A DNA stretch of 64,000 nt from Alkalihalobacillus bogoriensis ATCC BAA-922 (GTDB lineage Bacteria > Bacillota > Bacilli > Bacillales > Bacillaceae_F): assembly GCF_000621445.1 (NCBI RefSeq), contig NZ_KK211277.1:248001-312000 (forward strand). The letters are read 5' to 3'. The notes below the pieces were generated by a model. It saw nothing but the letters and a program-made list of their open reading frames with translations. It ran no database searches and had not been told where the DNA came from. The first letter of the stretch is position 1. Each line of letters begins with the position of its first letter. The position numbers and the translations under genes are program-made. Below are positions 20,615 through 30,442 of the stretch, one piece after another.

Positions 20615-20974
20615 TTATACTTGTTGTTCATTTCGCTTAGCATCCCATTTTGTTAATATGAGCCGACGGATAACGGCAATATTATTAAATAGCCGTACTC
20701 CAAAAGCAAATATAGCAGCTAAGTATAAGTCTACACCAAGATGCACACCTAGAAAAGACAAACCTGCAGCTAAAAGGATATTAAAGAAAAAACCTGTTAA
20801 AAACACATTTCCATCAAACGTACTTTGCAAATGTGCTCGGATTCCACCAAAAAGCGTATCTAACGCTGCAAGTACAGCGATAGAGAGGTAATTCAAGTAT
20901 TCATCGGGCACTCTAAATTCAGTAAAAAAACCTAATAAAATTCCAATAAGCAACCCTAACACAGGTAACCACAT
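20615..20974 (-). CDS. sbp: Small basic membrane protein Sbp (DUF1290)
   Basis: The 119-residue protein has four hydrophobic segments with short polar loops and a basic tail (RRLILTKWDAKRNEQQV), as in the DUF1290 small basic protein family. It is found next to ftsA in many Bacilli; its function is unknown. It starts 8 bp after ylxX. Confidence 0.88.
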   Translation of the reverse strand: MWLPVLGLLIGILLGFFTEFRVPDEYLNYLSIAVLAALDTLFGGIRAHLQSTFDGNVFLTGFFFNILLAAGLSFLGVHLGVDLYLAAIFAFGVRLFNNIAVIRRLILTKWDAKRNEQQV

Positions 20975-20981
20975 ATTCCTC

Positions 20982-21692
20982 TTAATCCTCCTTTACTAGC
21001 TCCATATACCGTACTCTAGGTGTTTGGTCAAATGGTGGCAATGTAATATAATTAATCGGTTCAGACTTTAACGAGAACCCTTCAATTTCAAAGTAATCGT
21101 TCGATTCCGAAATCACCATATGATTATGAAGCTTTTCGGCATCATCGGCTAATACTTTCACTTGAATCGGTAAAGGAGGTAGGCGTCTTCCCCCATTTAA
21201 TTGTGTCACCCCTCCAACCCCACGAAACGAGGTAGTGGAGATGACACGATGCCCACCAATCGATATATCTTTTGCCCCATAAAAATTTAGTTCATTTACA
21301 AGAAAGCGAAGTAATTCTGGTGGAACCGATCGACGAGGACGATCAATAAAAAAATCATCGTTCATTTCATCAATCGTAATGATAATCCCTTGACCACTTT
21401 TTTCTGTTAATCCTGCTTCCTTCCGTAGTTGTTCGATTTGTTCTAAGATGACTTGTTCGACATTTTGCTCGTTATCAAATGAACCCTCATACTGGTGGAG
21501 TAAAGAAAGGTGATTTTCAATTTCTAAAACGAGTTGTTGATGGCGCTCCTGCTCGGCTTGTAAATCATTCCGCAATTCACGGATATCACGAGTATCACGA
21601 ATGGTAGGTTCTTTTGTTGACTGAAATTGGACAGCCATCATAAATCCTATGATTAACATGACGAATGTGAAAACCATACGTTTATCCTTCAT
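20982..21692 (-). CDS. ylxX: DUF881 protein YlxX
   Basis: The 236-residue DUF881 protein has one N-terminal transmembrane helix (residues 6-22), a coiled coil (about 38-75, LRNDLQAEQERHQQL) and an extracytoplasmic domain with GQGIIITIDEM and AKDISIGGHRVI motifs. It is a paralogue of the upstream ylxW product. The pair is conserved between divIB and ftsA in Bacilli; the function is unknown. Confidence 0.88.
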   Translation of the reverse strand: MKDKRMVFTFVMLIIGFMMAVQFQSTKEPTIRDTRDIRELRNDLQAEQERHQQLVLEIENHLSLLHQYEGSFDNEQNVEQVILEQIEQLRKEAGLTEKSGQGIIITIDEMNDDFFIDRPRRSVPPELLRFLVNELNFYGAKDISIGGHRVISTTSFRGVGGVTQLNGGRRLPPLPIQVKVLADDAEKLHNHMVISESNDYFEIEGFSLKSEPINYITLPPFDQTPRVRYMELVKED

Positions 21693-21696
21693 GTCA

Positions 21697-22407
21697 TCAC
21701 CCTCTTTCTGCTAATAACGGCTCCATAATAATGTCTTTTTTTTCAATGCGAACTTCGATTTGGTCATTTACGAGTCGGTCTTTCACGCCACCTAATATAT
21801 TTAGTGAAGCCTCTAACGTATTCGTATCTCCGATGGCAGAAACGACAAACGGAGCAGCAGAAGTATGTCCATCAATTAAGATTACAGGACCTATACACCG
21901 AATATAGGAGCGATGAGTAATTCGTTGTCCATTAATAGAAATCGCTTCTGCACCGGCAACGAATAGTTCATCCACAACCATCTGAACATGATTTTCATGA
22001 ACAATGTAGTCATTTGGATTTGCTCCATCTGCGATATAAGAAGCGTCACTTAATTGCACTTCCACACCTGGTCCTTTTACTTTGACTGAACCGACGACTT
22101 TTCTTAATCTCTCAAGGTCCTCAATTAAATTCGTGACTCGTAATTCTTGTTGCTCATCCATTTCAGCAATTTGTTCTTCTATTTCACTTAATTGAGCTTG
22201 ATACCCACGTAATTCTTCTTGCAAATTTCGATTGACAGCTTGCTCAATAATAATTTTATTACGTAGCTCATCTTCATGACGCCACTGGGTTTGTGAAATC
22301 GAATCCGTACCCGTGCCATCGTTAGCAAATTGATAGGAAAGGGAAATGATAAATCCTGTGACCAATAGTACAAATGCTAATATAACGTGTTTACCTTTCA
22401 CCCTCAC
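21697..22407 (-). CDS. ylxW: DUF881 protein YlxW
   Basis: This second DUF881 paralogue (236 residues) has an N-terminal membrane helix, a coiled coil (about 45-100) and a C-terminal DUF881 domain (GPGVEVQLSDAS; GAEAISINGQRI; ILIDGHTSAAPF). It overlaps the divIB 3' end by 17 bp and precedes ylxX by 4 bp, so all three are co-translated. Function unknown; location suggests a role near the divisome. Confidence 0.88.
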   Translation of the reverse strand: MRVKGKHVILAFVLLVTGFIISLSYQFANDGTGTDSISQTQWRHEDELRNKIIIEQAVNRNLQEELRGYQAQLSEIEEQIAEMDEQQELRVTNLIEDLERLRKVVGSVKVKGPGVEVQLSDASYIADGANPNDYIVHENHVQMVVDELFVAGAEAISINGQRITHRSYIRCIGPVILIDGHTSAAPFVVSAIGDTNTLEASLNILGGVKDRLVNDQIEVRIEKKDIIMEPLLAERG

Positions 22408-23167
22408 TTTCGATTGCCTCCTCAGTGTTATACTCCTCGAAGTAAGGACTCATTCTCATATGAATAATCCCTTGTTTTCCCGGACCTAATTCTTTCACAA
22501 TAGAAGGATATGGAGAAATTAGTTCAGAAAAGTTCCGTACTGTTGAATGGACTTCATAACCATCATTCATAAACAAAGTGATTCTAAGAGGATCTGAATC
22601 AATAGGAGTATGATAGATTTCAGAAATACGATTGCCAATATTATCTGGTAACTTTGTAAGTTCAGTTGCTAATTCTTCAACAACCGTTCCTTGCTCCCAG
22701 TTTTTTAATATAGGAGCATCAGCTGGAAATTCTTCTTGTCCAATTTCCCGCAAAAATTTCCCTGTTTCAATAATAGGATAATATTTTTCATCTTCATAGA
22801 GATATGCAACTCTTACATACTCTTTTACATTTATTGAGATTGTTGTTGGAAATACCCGTTTTATTTCAACCGATTTAATCTCATCAATCGCAACAATATT
22901 TGCTTCCGCATCTTTATCGATATTCCACATGCTTGTCCCAACATGAATATTACTCGCCTTCAATATAGTTTCATCAGCAATATAATAATTTCCACTAACT
23001 TCAATTGAACGTACGTGACTTAGTGGAGATTGAAAATACACAACTAAAAGGATAAGAAAAAAGAAAAAAGATAGGAAAAAAATTAAGCGGCGGTTCGCTC
23101 TCTGTTTTCTTTGTTCCTTAAGCTTAGGAATTCGGTCGTGAATCGTTATGACCTTTTCATCTGACAT
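22391..23167 (-). CDS. divIB: Cell-division protein DivIB (FtsQ family)
   Basis: DivIB joins FtsL and DivIC in the divisome and helps activate the septal synthase PBP2B. The 258-residue protein has a basic cytoplasmic tail (IPKLKEQRKQRANRR), one transmembrane helix (about residues 27-47), a POTRA domain (SHVRSIEVSGNYYIADETI) and the FtsQ/DivIB domain. The frame is open to 23215, but ATG 23167 fits the family N-terminus and has GGGGG upstream. Confidence 0.93.
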   Translation of the reverse strand: MSDEKVITIHDRIPKLKEQRKQRANRRLIFFLSFFFFLILLVVYFQSPLSHVRSIEVSGNYYIADETILKASNIHVGTSMWNIDKDAEANIVAIDEIKSVEIKRVFPTTISINVKEYVRVAYLYEDEKYYPIIETGKFLREIGQEEFPADAPILKNWEQGTVVEELATELTKLPDNIGNRISEIYHTPIDSDPLRITLFMNDGYEVHSTVRNFSELISPYPSIVKELGPGKQGIIHMRMSPYFEEYNTEEAIESEGER

Positions 23168-23216
23168 TTTCAGCATCCCCCACTTAAAAGCTACCACTCT
23201 TTCATAATGTTTCATT

Positions 23217-23252
23217 TTAAAAATACGGCATATATCTATGCCGTATTCTTAT
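23217..23252 (-). terminator. Terminator-like hairpin between murB and divIB
   Basis: Arms AATACGGCATA and ATGCCGTATT form a strong stem with a 5-base loop. On the minus strand it is followed by TTTTTAAAA. It lies between co-directed murB and divIB, so it may reduce rather than end transcription. Confidence 0.65.
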
Positions 23253-23315
23253 CTTACATTTTTAAATTATAACATAAGATTGGTGAAAATATAGATAGTA
23301 AACACTGGATTCCGA

Positions 23316-24224
23316 CTATTTTTCACCAATAATTTCAACTTCAGTTTCTAACGAGATATTAAAATGGGTCTTTACCGTCTTTTGAATAAAAGCAATCAAA
23401 TCCAAAACATCTTGCGCTTTAGCCTCATCAATGTTCACAATAAAATTCGCATGCATTGTTGAAACTTGAGCCCCTCCAATTTTGTGCCCTTTCAAATTCG
23501 ATTTTTCGATTAGTTGACCTGCATATTCAGGTAAAGGGTTTCGAAAAACACTTCCCGCACATGGATAATTCCATGGTTGTGATTTTCTACGATAATCTTT
23601 ATTTTTTTGAAGCTCCGCTTTAATGGATTCAGTGTCTCCATGCTCTAGTTGAAAGATCGCCTCTACACAAACACCCTTTTCTTTTTGCAATCGTGATGTC
23701 CGATAAGAGAATTCCATTTCATGATTATCAAGCCATTTCATTGTACCATCTTCAAATAAAATATGGGCTTTCATTAAAATATTTGAAATATCTGAACCGT
23801 GTGCTCCTGCATTCATAAAAACAGCTCCACCTACTGAGCCTGGAATTCCACCAGCAAACTCCAACCCTGATAATCCCTTTTTACTAATGACGGTTGCTAG
23901 TTTAATTATTGAGTAGCCACCACCAACTTTAATCGTATTATCATGTATTTCCAAATCACTGATTCCATCGGATAACTTAATAACAACCCCACGGATCCCT
24001 TTGTCACTTACTAATAAATTCGAACCTCTACCTATTGTTCGCCATGGGATTTGTTTGCTTGTCACATAAGCCATTAGTTCTTTTAATGATTCTACACTTT
24101 TCGGTTCAACTAAAACGTCAGCTGGACCGCCTATTTTCCATGTTGTATGATTAGCAAGTGGTTCATCCACTAACACTGTCCCAATATCCATAGCTTTAAT
24201 TTCATTTACAACTATTTTTTCCAT
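23316..24224 (-). CDS. murB: UDP-N-acetylenolpyruvoylglucosamine reductase
   Basis: MurB reduces the enolpyruvyl product of MurA to UDP-MurNAc with NADPH and FAD. The 302-residue type II enzyme has the FAD-binding PCMH domain ([15 protein letters not shown] near residue 27; [21 protein letters not shown], of which GIPGSVGGA is the core) and the catalytic Ser in CAGSVFRNP near residue 227. Confidence 0.95.
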   Translation of the reverse strand: MEKIVVNEIKAMDIGTVLVDEPLANHTTWKIGGPADVLVEPKSVESLKELMAYVTSKQIPWRTIGRGSNLLVSDKGIRGVVIKLSDGISDLEIHDNTIKVGGGYSIIKLATVISKKGLSGLEFAGGIPGSVGGAVFMNAGAHGSDISNILMKAHILFEDGTMKWLDNHEMEFSYRTSRLQKEKGVCVEAIFQLEHGDTESIKAELQKNKDYRRKSQPWNYPCAGSVFRNPLPEYAGQLIEKSNLKGHKIGGAQVSTMHANFIVNIDEAKAQDVLDLIAFIQKTVKTHFNISLETEVEIIGEK

Positions 24225-24274
24225 TCAAATCCCTCATTCCTCTTTGAACCATGTTGTTCGTTGCCGATTATATT

Positions 24275-25366
24275 TTACTTTTGTTCTATTAGTTTGCATA
24301 CGACGTTATATAAATCTGTCGCTGCCTTTGGTCTACCAAGTGCAATTGCTGCCTGATGCATTTCTTCCCATTTGTTTGTATCACTACAAATGGTTGTAAT
24401 ATCTTGCATTAAAGTTTCTCCACTCATTTCTTTTTCCAACCTTACGATGGCAGCCCCCTTCGAAGCAAGGGCATTCGCATTTTTTTCTTGATGATTATTT
24501 GTCACATAAGGACTTGGAATAAGGATGCTTGGTAACCCAAGTGCCGTCACTTCTGCTAGCGTTGTCGCTCCTGCTCTAGCGACAATTAAATCAACAGCTG
24601 CTAACACTTCTGGCATATTATGAAGAAACGGTTCGACAACAACATTATTTGGGTCCCCATGTTTCTTCACTTCATGTAAGACATGCTCATGATGCACTTG
24701 ACCTGTCACATAAAGAAATTGAAAAGGACTTTCCTTCATGTTTGGTAGGACTTCTAAAAATGCATCATTAATTGGTTTTGCACCACGACTTCCGCCTACA
24801 ATAAGAATCGTTCTCTTTCCTTTCACTAGCCCAAATGTTTCAATATTTACAGCTTTTGTGTTGACGACTTCCTGTGCTCTAGGGTTTCCGATCATCTCGG
24901 TTTTTTTCACAGGGAATAATGATTTTGCTTCTTCAAATGAAAGAGCGATCTTATCAACATAGCGGCTCAAAAATTTATTTGTTAAACCTGGGACACTGTT
25001 TTGTTCATGAATCACTGTCGGAATTTTTAATTTTGCAGCTGCATAAACAACTGGACCACAAACGTATCCGCCTGTTCCTATAACAACATCTGGTTTAAAT
25101 TGCTTCATTATTTTCTTTGCTTTTTTCGTGCCTTGAATAAAACGAGAAATCGTTTTAAGGTTTTCTATGGAAATGGACCGTTTAAATCCTGTAATTTCTA
25201 TTGACTGAAACGCAATTCCTTCTCGAGGGACAAGCTCACTCTCTAAGCCTTTGTTTGTTCCTATGTATAATACTTCAACTTCACAGTTTTTTTGTATTTC
25301 TTTTATTAAAGACAATGCTGGATATATATGACCACCAGTTCCTCCACCACTAACAATTACTCTCAT
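24275..25366 (-). CDS. murG: UDP-GlcNAc:lipid I GlcNAc-transferase
   Basis: MurG adds GlcNAc to lipid I to form lipid II on the inner membrane face. The 363-residue GT28 enzyme has the N-terminal [12 protein letters not shown] glycine loop, the second loop [10 protein letters not shown] near residue 190, and [11 protein letters not shown] near residue 264 that binds the nucleotide sugar. A terminator separates it from spoVE, so murG-murB may have their own promoter. Confidence 0.96.
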   Translation of the reverse strand: MRVIVSGGGTGGHIYPALSLIKEIQKNCEVEVLYIGTNKGLESELVPREGIAFQSIEITGFKRSISIENLKTISRFIQGTKKAKKIMKQFKPDVVIGTGGYVCGPVVYAAAKLKIPTVIHEQNSVPGLTNKFLSRYVDKIALSFEEAKSLFPVKKTEMIGNPRAQEVVNTKAVNIETFGLVKGKRTILIVGGSRGAKPINDAFLEVLPNMKESPFQFLYVTGQVHHEHVLHEVKKHGDPNNVVVEPFLHNMPEVLAAVDLIVARAGATTLAEVTALGLPSILIPSPYVTNNHQEKNANALASKGAAIVRLEKEMSGETLMQDITTICSDTNKWEEMHQAAIALGRPKAATDLYNVVCKLIEQK

Positions 25367-25524
25367 CTTATTCCTCCTATTTCAAACACTCTCCTCTTAC
25401 CATTTTACCATGAGAGGAACTTGTATTATACCTATCTCTTTCAAACGATGATGTAAAAATAAATAAAATACTATCTTCCGTTCTGTTTTACACCATCCAT
25501 AATCTGTTTTTACACATGAATAAT

Positions 25525-25562
25525 AAAGCCGCTTCTTCAATTTCAGAAAGCGGCTTTATTAT
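25525..25562. terminator. Bidirectional terminator after spoVE
   Basis: Arms AATAAAGCCGCTTT and AGAAGCGGCTTTATT form a long stem, with A- and T-rich flanks on both sides. It lies immediately after the spoVE stop and before murG. Confidence 0.82.
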
Positions 25563-26662
25563 TATATCCTTGCATACCGACTAATGTTAAGTAAAACACC
25601 GATCGCAACCAACATTAATGTTAATGAAGAACCGCCATAACTTAAAAACGGCAAAGTAATCCCCGTTACCGGCATAAGTCCTGTTACAACCCCTATATTA
25701 ATCATAACTTGGATCGCAACCATACCAATGATTCCGACTGCTAATAAACTCCCAAACAAATCTTGTGCTCCTAAGGCAATACGAATTCCACGCCAAAGCA
25801 TAATACCAAATAAGAAAATAACAAACGCTCCGCCTAAAAATCCAAGCTCTTCTGATAAAATGGCAAAAATAAAATCTGTCTGTGGTTCGGGTAAATAAAA
25901 ATATTTTTGCCTACTTTCACCTAAACCTAATCCAAGCAATCCTCCTGGTCCAATAGCATACAATGATTGTATGATTTGAAATCCACTTCCAAGAGGATCA
26001 GACCAAGGATCGAGAAATGATGTAATTCGTTTCATCCGATATGGGGCAGAAATGATGAGACCAACTAACCCAGCGAGACCAACTAGTGCCAATCCGATAA
26101 AATGGGAAACTCGTGCACCTGCAACAAAAATCATAATGACACATGTACCGACCATCACTGCCCCTGTACCTAAATCAGGTTGAAGCATAATCATCCCGAA
26201 TGCGACCAATACGAGTGATAATGATGGTAATAACCCTTTTTTAAAAGAGGTGATTTTCTTTTGATTCTCGGATAAATATTTGGCTAAAAACGCAATCATC
26301 GCTAATTTCATAAATTCCGACGGTTGAATGGAAAAGGCTCCTACTCCTAACCAACTTCTTGCTCCACCACGAACAAGTCCAACTCCAGGAATTAAAACGA
26401 CGACAAGTAAAATGAAACATATGATAAGCAATAACTTTGACCATCTTCTCCATGTCCAATATTCAATGTTCATAATAAAGATCATCGCTATTACTCCAGC
26501 ACCGGCAAAAAAGATTTGACGTTTCGCAAAGAAAAATGAATCATCAAATTTATATTGTGCCCATGCTGCGCTTGCACTATAGACCATGATGATTCCTATA
26601 GTAAGCAATGCAATTGTTGCAAAAAGTAAAATATAATCTGGGGACGTTTTGCTTTTGACCAC
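25562..26662 (-). CDS. spoVE: SEDS-family glycosyltransferase SpoVE
   Basis: SpoVE is a SEDS (FtsW/RodA) peptidoglycan polymerase needed for the spore cortex, working with SpoVD. The 366-residue protein has about ten transmembrane helices, WLGVGAFSIQPSEFMK near residue 108, and the large-loop and C-terminal motifs FIFAILSEELG and LPFLSYGGSSL. Identity as SpoVE rather than FtsW rests on close resemblance and on position between murD and murG. GTG 26662 has GAGGTG upstream and is preferred over a GTG nine bases earlier. Confidence 0.92.
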   Translation of the reverse strand: MVKSKTSPDYILLFATIALLTIGIIMVYSASAAWAQYKFDDSFFFAKRQIFFAGAGVIAMIFIMNIEYWTWRRWSKLLLIICFILLVVVLIPGVGLVRGGARSWLGVGAFSIQPSEFMKLAMIAFLAKYLSENQKKITSFKKGLLPSLSLVLVAFGMIMLQPDLGTGAVMVGTCVIMIFVAGARVSHFIGLALVGLAGLVGLIISAPYRMKRITSFLDPWSDPLGSGFQIIQSLYAIGPGGLLGLGLGESRQKYFYLPEPQTDFIFAILSEELGFLGGAFVIFLFGIMLWRGIRIALGAQDLFGSLLAVGIIGMVAIQVMINIGVVTGLMPVTGITLPFLSYGGSSLTLMLVAIGVLLNISRYARI

Positions 26663-26734
26663 TCCACACACCTCACGGTAAAAGTTCGTACAACCTTTAC
26701 CTATACATATGCATCAAAAGTGTGGAACATGTCC

Positions 26735-28093
26735 TTATTCCCCTCTTAATTTTTGAACAGCGGAAATAAAAGAATCTCCTCTTTCTTCAAATGTCTTATA
26801 CTGATCCCAACTTGCACATGCCGGTGATAAAAGTACAATGTCCCCTTCATCTGAAATGTCATACGCAAGCGGTACCGCATCTTCCACTCTTTCGGCTTGC
26901 TTTATAATTGGAACTCCGGCTTTTTTTGCCACTTTGACAATTTTCTCTTGTGTTTGTCCAAATGCAATAACAGCCTTAACCCTTTTAAGCGCAGGAACAA
27001 AATCATCAAATTCATTTCCACGGTCAAGGCCTCCCGCTAACAATATAACAGGATTTGTAAAAGCGGAAATTGCCGCATTAGCTGCAAGAATGTTTGTCGC
27101 CTTCGAATCATTATAAAAACGACGTCCATGTATTGCTTCAACATATTGAACTCGATGCTTCACACCAGTAAATGTTTGTAATACGGATTGAATTTTTTCT
27201 GTTTTAGCACCCATTACTTTTGTTGCACAAATAGCTGCTAAAATATTTTCTAAATTATGTTGTCCTGGAAGCGCAACATCATCAACATTTATGATTTTTT
27301 CTCCTTGATAATAAATCGCCCCAGCTTTTATGTATCCACCTGTTTTTTGTTCTTTTTTCGTTGAAAATGGAATTTTTGTTCCTTTTGCCCGTTCAGAAAG
27401 TGAAAGAACATAAGGGTCATCCACATTCACAACGTGATAGTCCTCATCTGTTAAATTTGCAAAAATTTTCGCCTTTGCCTGTCCATATTTTTCTTTTGTT
27501 CCATGATAGTCCAAATGGGCATCAAATAAATTTAATAATACCGCTACTTTTGGATGAAATGTTTCGGTTCCTTGTAGTTGAAAGCTAGAAAGCTCCGTAA
27601 CGATAATATTCTCATTTGTGGCCTGTTGCACTACTTCACACGCGACCGTTCCAATATTACCTGCTACAAGCGGAGTCTTTTCACTTCCTTTTAACATTTC
27701 TACAGCTAATGTCGTTGTTGTTGTTTTTCCATTCGAACCCGTAATCGCAATAAGAGGCGCCTCTGACAAACGAGAAGCTAATTCCACCTCTGTTACGACA
27801 GAAATCCCACGTCGAACAGCCTCTTCAATAAGAGGATTCGAATATGGGATACCTGGGTTTTTTACGATAAAATCAACAGGCTCATCCAACAATGATAATG
27901 GATGAGCTCCGCATATAACGCGAACACCAAGTTCTTCTAATTGTCTCGCCTCAGGATTTTCTTCGAGTGGCTTCGCATCATTTACTGTAATGATAGCTCC
28001 AAGTTGAGAAAGCAATCGACTTGCTGCGAATCCACTTTTCGCTAATCCTATAATTAAAATATGTTGATTTTTAAATTGTTGGATATCCTTCAT
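26735..28093 (-). CDS. murD: UDP-MurNAc-L-alanine:D-glutamate ligase
   Basis: MurD adds D-Glu to UDP-MurNAc-L-Ala. The 452-residue Mur ligase has an N-terminal Rossmann-like domain (HILIIGLAKSGFAASRLL), the ATP-binding P-loop ITGSNGKTTTT near residue 117, KHRVQYVEAIHGRRFYNDSKATN-type catalytic residues (HRVQ and NDSKATN near 300-315) and the C-terminal domain. It abuts mraY with no gap. Confidence 0.95.
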   Translation of the reverse strand: MKDIQQFKNQHILIIGLAKSGFAASRLLSQLGAIITVNDAKPLEENPEARQLEELGVRVICGAHPLSLLDEPVDFIVKNPGIPYSNPLIEEAVRRGISVVTEVELASRLSEAPLIAITGSNGKTTTTTLAVEMLKGSEKTPLVAGNIGTVACEVVQQATNENIIVTELSSFQLQGTETFHPKVAVLLNLFDAHLDYHGTKEKYGQAKAKIFANLTDEDYHVVNVDDPYVLSLSERAKGTKIPFSTKKEQKTGGYIKAGAIYYQGEKIINVDDVALPGQHNLENILAAICATKVMGAKTEKIQSVLQTFTGVKHRVQYVEAIHGRRFYNDSKATNILAANAAISAFTNPVILLAGGLDRGNEFDDFVPALKRVKAVIAFGQTQEKIVKVAKKAGVPIIKQAERVEDAVPLAYDISDEGDIVLLSPACASWDQYKTFEERGDSFISAVQKLRGE

Positions 28094-29068
28094 TTACACC
28101 CACACCTCTAAATAAATTCCTAATATCGCAAATAACATTCCGACTAACCAAAATGTTACAACCACTCGCCATTCGGACCATCCAGATAACTCATAATGAT
28201 GGTGGAGTGGACTCATCTTAAAGATTCGTTTCCCTCTCGTTTTAAAGGAGATAACTTGAATTATAACAGATAGTGTCTCAATTACAAAAACACCACCAAT
28301 AATGATAAGTAAAATTTCAAGTTGAGTTAATATTGCAACGGCAGCAATTGCGCCTCCTAATGCTAATGAACCTGTATCTCCCATAAAAACTTTAGCTGGG
28401 TGGGCGTTAAATACAAGAAATCCGAGAACCGCACCAACAACAGCGGCGCAAAATATCGCCACATCATACATTTCAGCATACCATGCGAGAATGGCAAATG
28501 CTCCAAATGCAATAGCTCCTGTCCCTGCTAATAAACCATCCAATCCATCTGTTAAATTAACAGCATTTGATGCTCCAACTAACATCACAATGATAAGTGG
28601 CAAATATAGCCAACCAATATCAATAGCCCATGTTGTTGCAGGGATGGCAATTTCAGTGGAAAACCCGAGCTGCTGCAATGAAATGTAAAATACAACAGCA
28701 ATTAATAATTGAGCGACTAACTTTTGTTTTGATGTTAAACCAAGATTTCTTTTTTTGGCAACTTTAATAAAATCATCTAAAAACCCAATAAGACCATATC
28801 CTACAGTCACAAAAAGTAATAATATTATTTCAGGAGAAAACGTAAAGAACTTCGCAATGATAATAATTGTACTAATAATAATCGATAATAAAATCATTAC
28901 GCCACCCATTGTAGGGGTACCACTTTTTTTCTGATGTGATTGAGGACCTTCTTCTCGTATACTTTGACCAAATTTTAACCTTCGCAAAAAAGGAATAAGT
29001 ATTGGCGATAGTAGAACGGCAATGAGAAACGATGCGATAAGTGTAAATAATAATACTTGTTCCAACAT
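28094..29068 (-). CDS. mraY: Phospho-MurNAc-pentapeptide translocase
   Basis: MraY transfers phospho-MurNAc-pentapeptide to undecaprenyl phosphate, making lipid I. The 324-residue protein has ten transmembrane helices. Catalytic motifs are visible: GTPTMGG near residue 50, the Asp pair in GFLDDFIK near residue 95, [12 protein letters not shown] near residue 168 and a HHHYE motif near residue 290. Confidence 0.96.
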   Translation of the reverse strand: MLEQVLLFTLIASFLIAVLLSPILIPFLRRLKFGQSIREEGPQSHQKKSGTPTMGGVMILLSIIISTIIIIAKFFTFSPEIILLLFVTVGYGLIGFLDDFIKVAKKRNLGLTSKQKLVAQLLIAVVFYISLQQLGFSTEIAIPATTWAIDIGWLYLPLIIVMLVGASNAVNLTDGLDGLLAGTGAIAFGAFAILAWYAEMYDVAIFCAAVVGAVLGFLVFNAHPAKVFMGDTGSLALGGAIAAVAILTQLEILLIIIGGVFVIETLSVIIQVISFKTRGKRIFKMSPLHHHYELSGWSEWRVVVTFWLVGMLFAILGIYLEVWV

Positions 29069-29086
29069 ACTGTCATTGCCTCCTTC

Positions 29087-30442
29087 CTAAGAAATTAATT
29101 GTTCAACAATGGTTTCTAATTTCATTCCTCGTGATGCCTTTACAAGCACGATTGTTTTCTCATCAAGCAAAGGGAGAATTTCTGCTATGACTTCTTCTTT
29201 ATTTTCAAACGATTTTACAACCATTGTATTATGTGAATTCTTTTGTAATTCATCATATATCCATTTCCCTTTACTTCCTATCGTGTAAACATGTGTAATT
29301 GGTTTATCGACAGCAGACGCAACAGAGCGATGCAATGATTCTTCATCCGGTCCTAATTCATAAATATCACCAAGAACAACAATTTTTTTCTCATATGGCA
29401 GCTCTTTTATTACTTCAATTGCGGCCCTCATAGAAGTAGGACTTGCATTATAAGCATCATCAATGATGATACTATGTGATTTGCCTTGTTTTTTCTCTAA
29501 CCTCATACTCGTTAATGCGATTTGGTTTAACCCTTCATTAATATTTTTTTCTTCCACATTTAATAATTTCCCTATGATTATGGCATATGCTGCATTATGA
29601 ACATTATGTTTCCCTAACAAAGGCAATGAATATTGAAAATTAGAATCTTGTAATCGGAACGTAAATCCATTATCATCACCCTCATACTCTACAATCGTCA
29701 CATCATTCTGTTCACTAAATCCACATGTGATCATCTCGTTAGTCGTATAAGGAAAAAGAAGGGGCTCATCTCCATCGATAATAACCTTTCCGTTATTGCG
29801 AAGGCCTTCCGCAATTTCCATTTTTGCTTTTGCAATCGCCTCTCTACTTCCTAGTTGTTCAATATGCGATTCTCCTATATTCGTCACAACAGCATAATGA
29901 GGCCTTGCAATCTCACTTAATAGTGCAATTTCACGAAGCCCACTCATCCCCATTTCAAGAATGAGCACTTCACAAGAAGCCGGCATCGCTAACACAGTTA
30001 ATGGTAACCCAATCTCATTATTAAAATTTCCATTCGTTTTATGTGTAGAATATGTTGTTGATAATACGGCTGTAATAATATCTTTTGTCGTTGTTTTCCC
30101 ATTACTACCAGTCACACCAATAACAGTCGGTTGGATTTGTTCCAAATATACTTTTGCCATTTCTTGTAATGCTACTAATGTATCTTCGACAAAAAACAAC
30201 GGAAATTGGTTTGGTATTTCCCGAGGAATTTGTTTACCTTTTTCCCAAACCGCGGCAATGGCTCCGTTTTGAATGGCATGTAAAAGAAACTCATGTCCAT
30301 CAAACCTTTCACCTACAAGGGGAACAAATAACCCATCCTTCATTTCCTTTCGACTATCTGTAAATACACCTGAAAATTCTTGAACAATTTCCACATTAGA
30401 AGATAAGCTTATTTTTCTAACTAACTTTCCCGTTATGCTCAT
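29087..30442 (-). CDS. murF: UDP-MurNAc-tripeptide:D-Ala-D-Ala ligase
   Basis: MurF adds D-Ala-D-Ala to UDP-MurNAc-tripeptide. The 451-residue Mur ligase has the P-loop GVTGSNGKTTTKD near residue 108, the Mg/nucleotide site LEMGMSG, and DDAYNASPTSMRAAI near residue 330. It overlaps murE by 4 bp. In B. subtilis murF lies elsewhere, with ddl, so its place inside the dcw cluster here follows the arrangement seen in many other bacteria. Confidence 0.95.
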   Translation of the reverse strand: MSITGKLVRKISLSSNVEIVQEFSGVFTDSRKEMKDGLFVPLVGERFDGHEFLLHAIQNGAIAAVWEKGKQIPREIPNQFPLFFVEDTLVALQEMAKVYLEQIQPTVIGVTGSNGKTTTKDIITAVLSTTYSTHKTNGNFNNEIGLPLTVLAMPASCEVLILEMGMSGLREIALLSEIARPHYAVVTNIGESHIEQLGSREAIAKAKMEIAEGLRNNGKVIIDGDEPLLFPYTTNEMITCGFSEQNDVTIVEYEGDDNGFTFRLQDSNFQYSLPLLGKHNVHNAAYAIIIGKLLNVEEKNINEGLNQIALTSMRLEKKQGKSHSIIIDDAYNASPTSMRAAIEVIKELPYEKKIVVLGDIYELGPDEESLHRSVASAVDKPITHVYTIGSKGKWIYDELQKNSHNTMVVKSFENKEEVIAEILPLLDEKTIVLVKASRGMKLETIVEQLIS

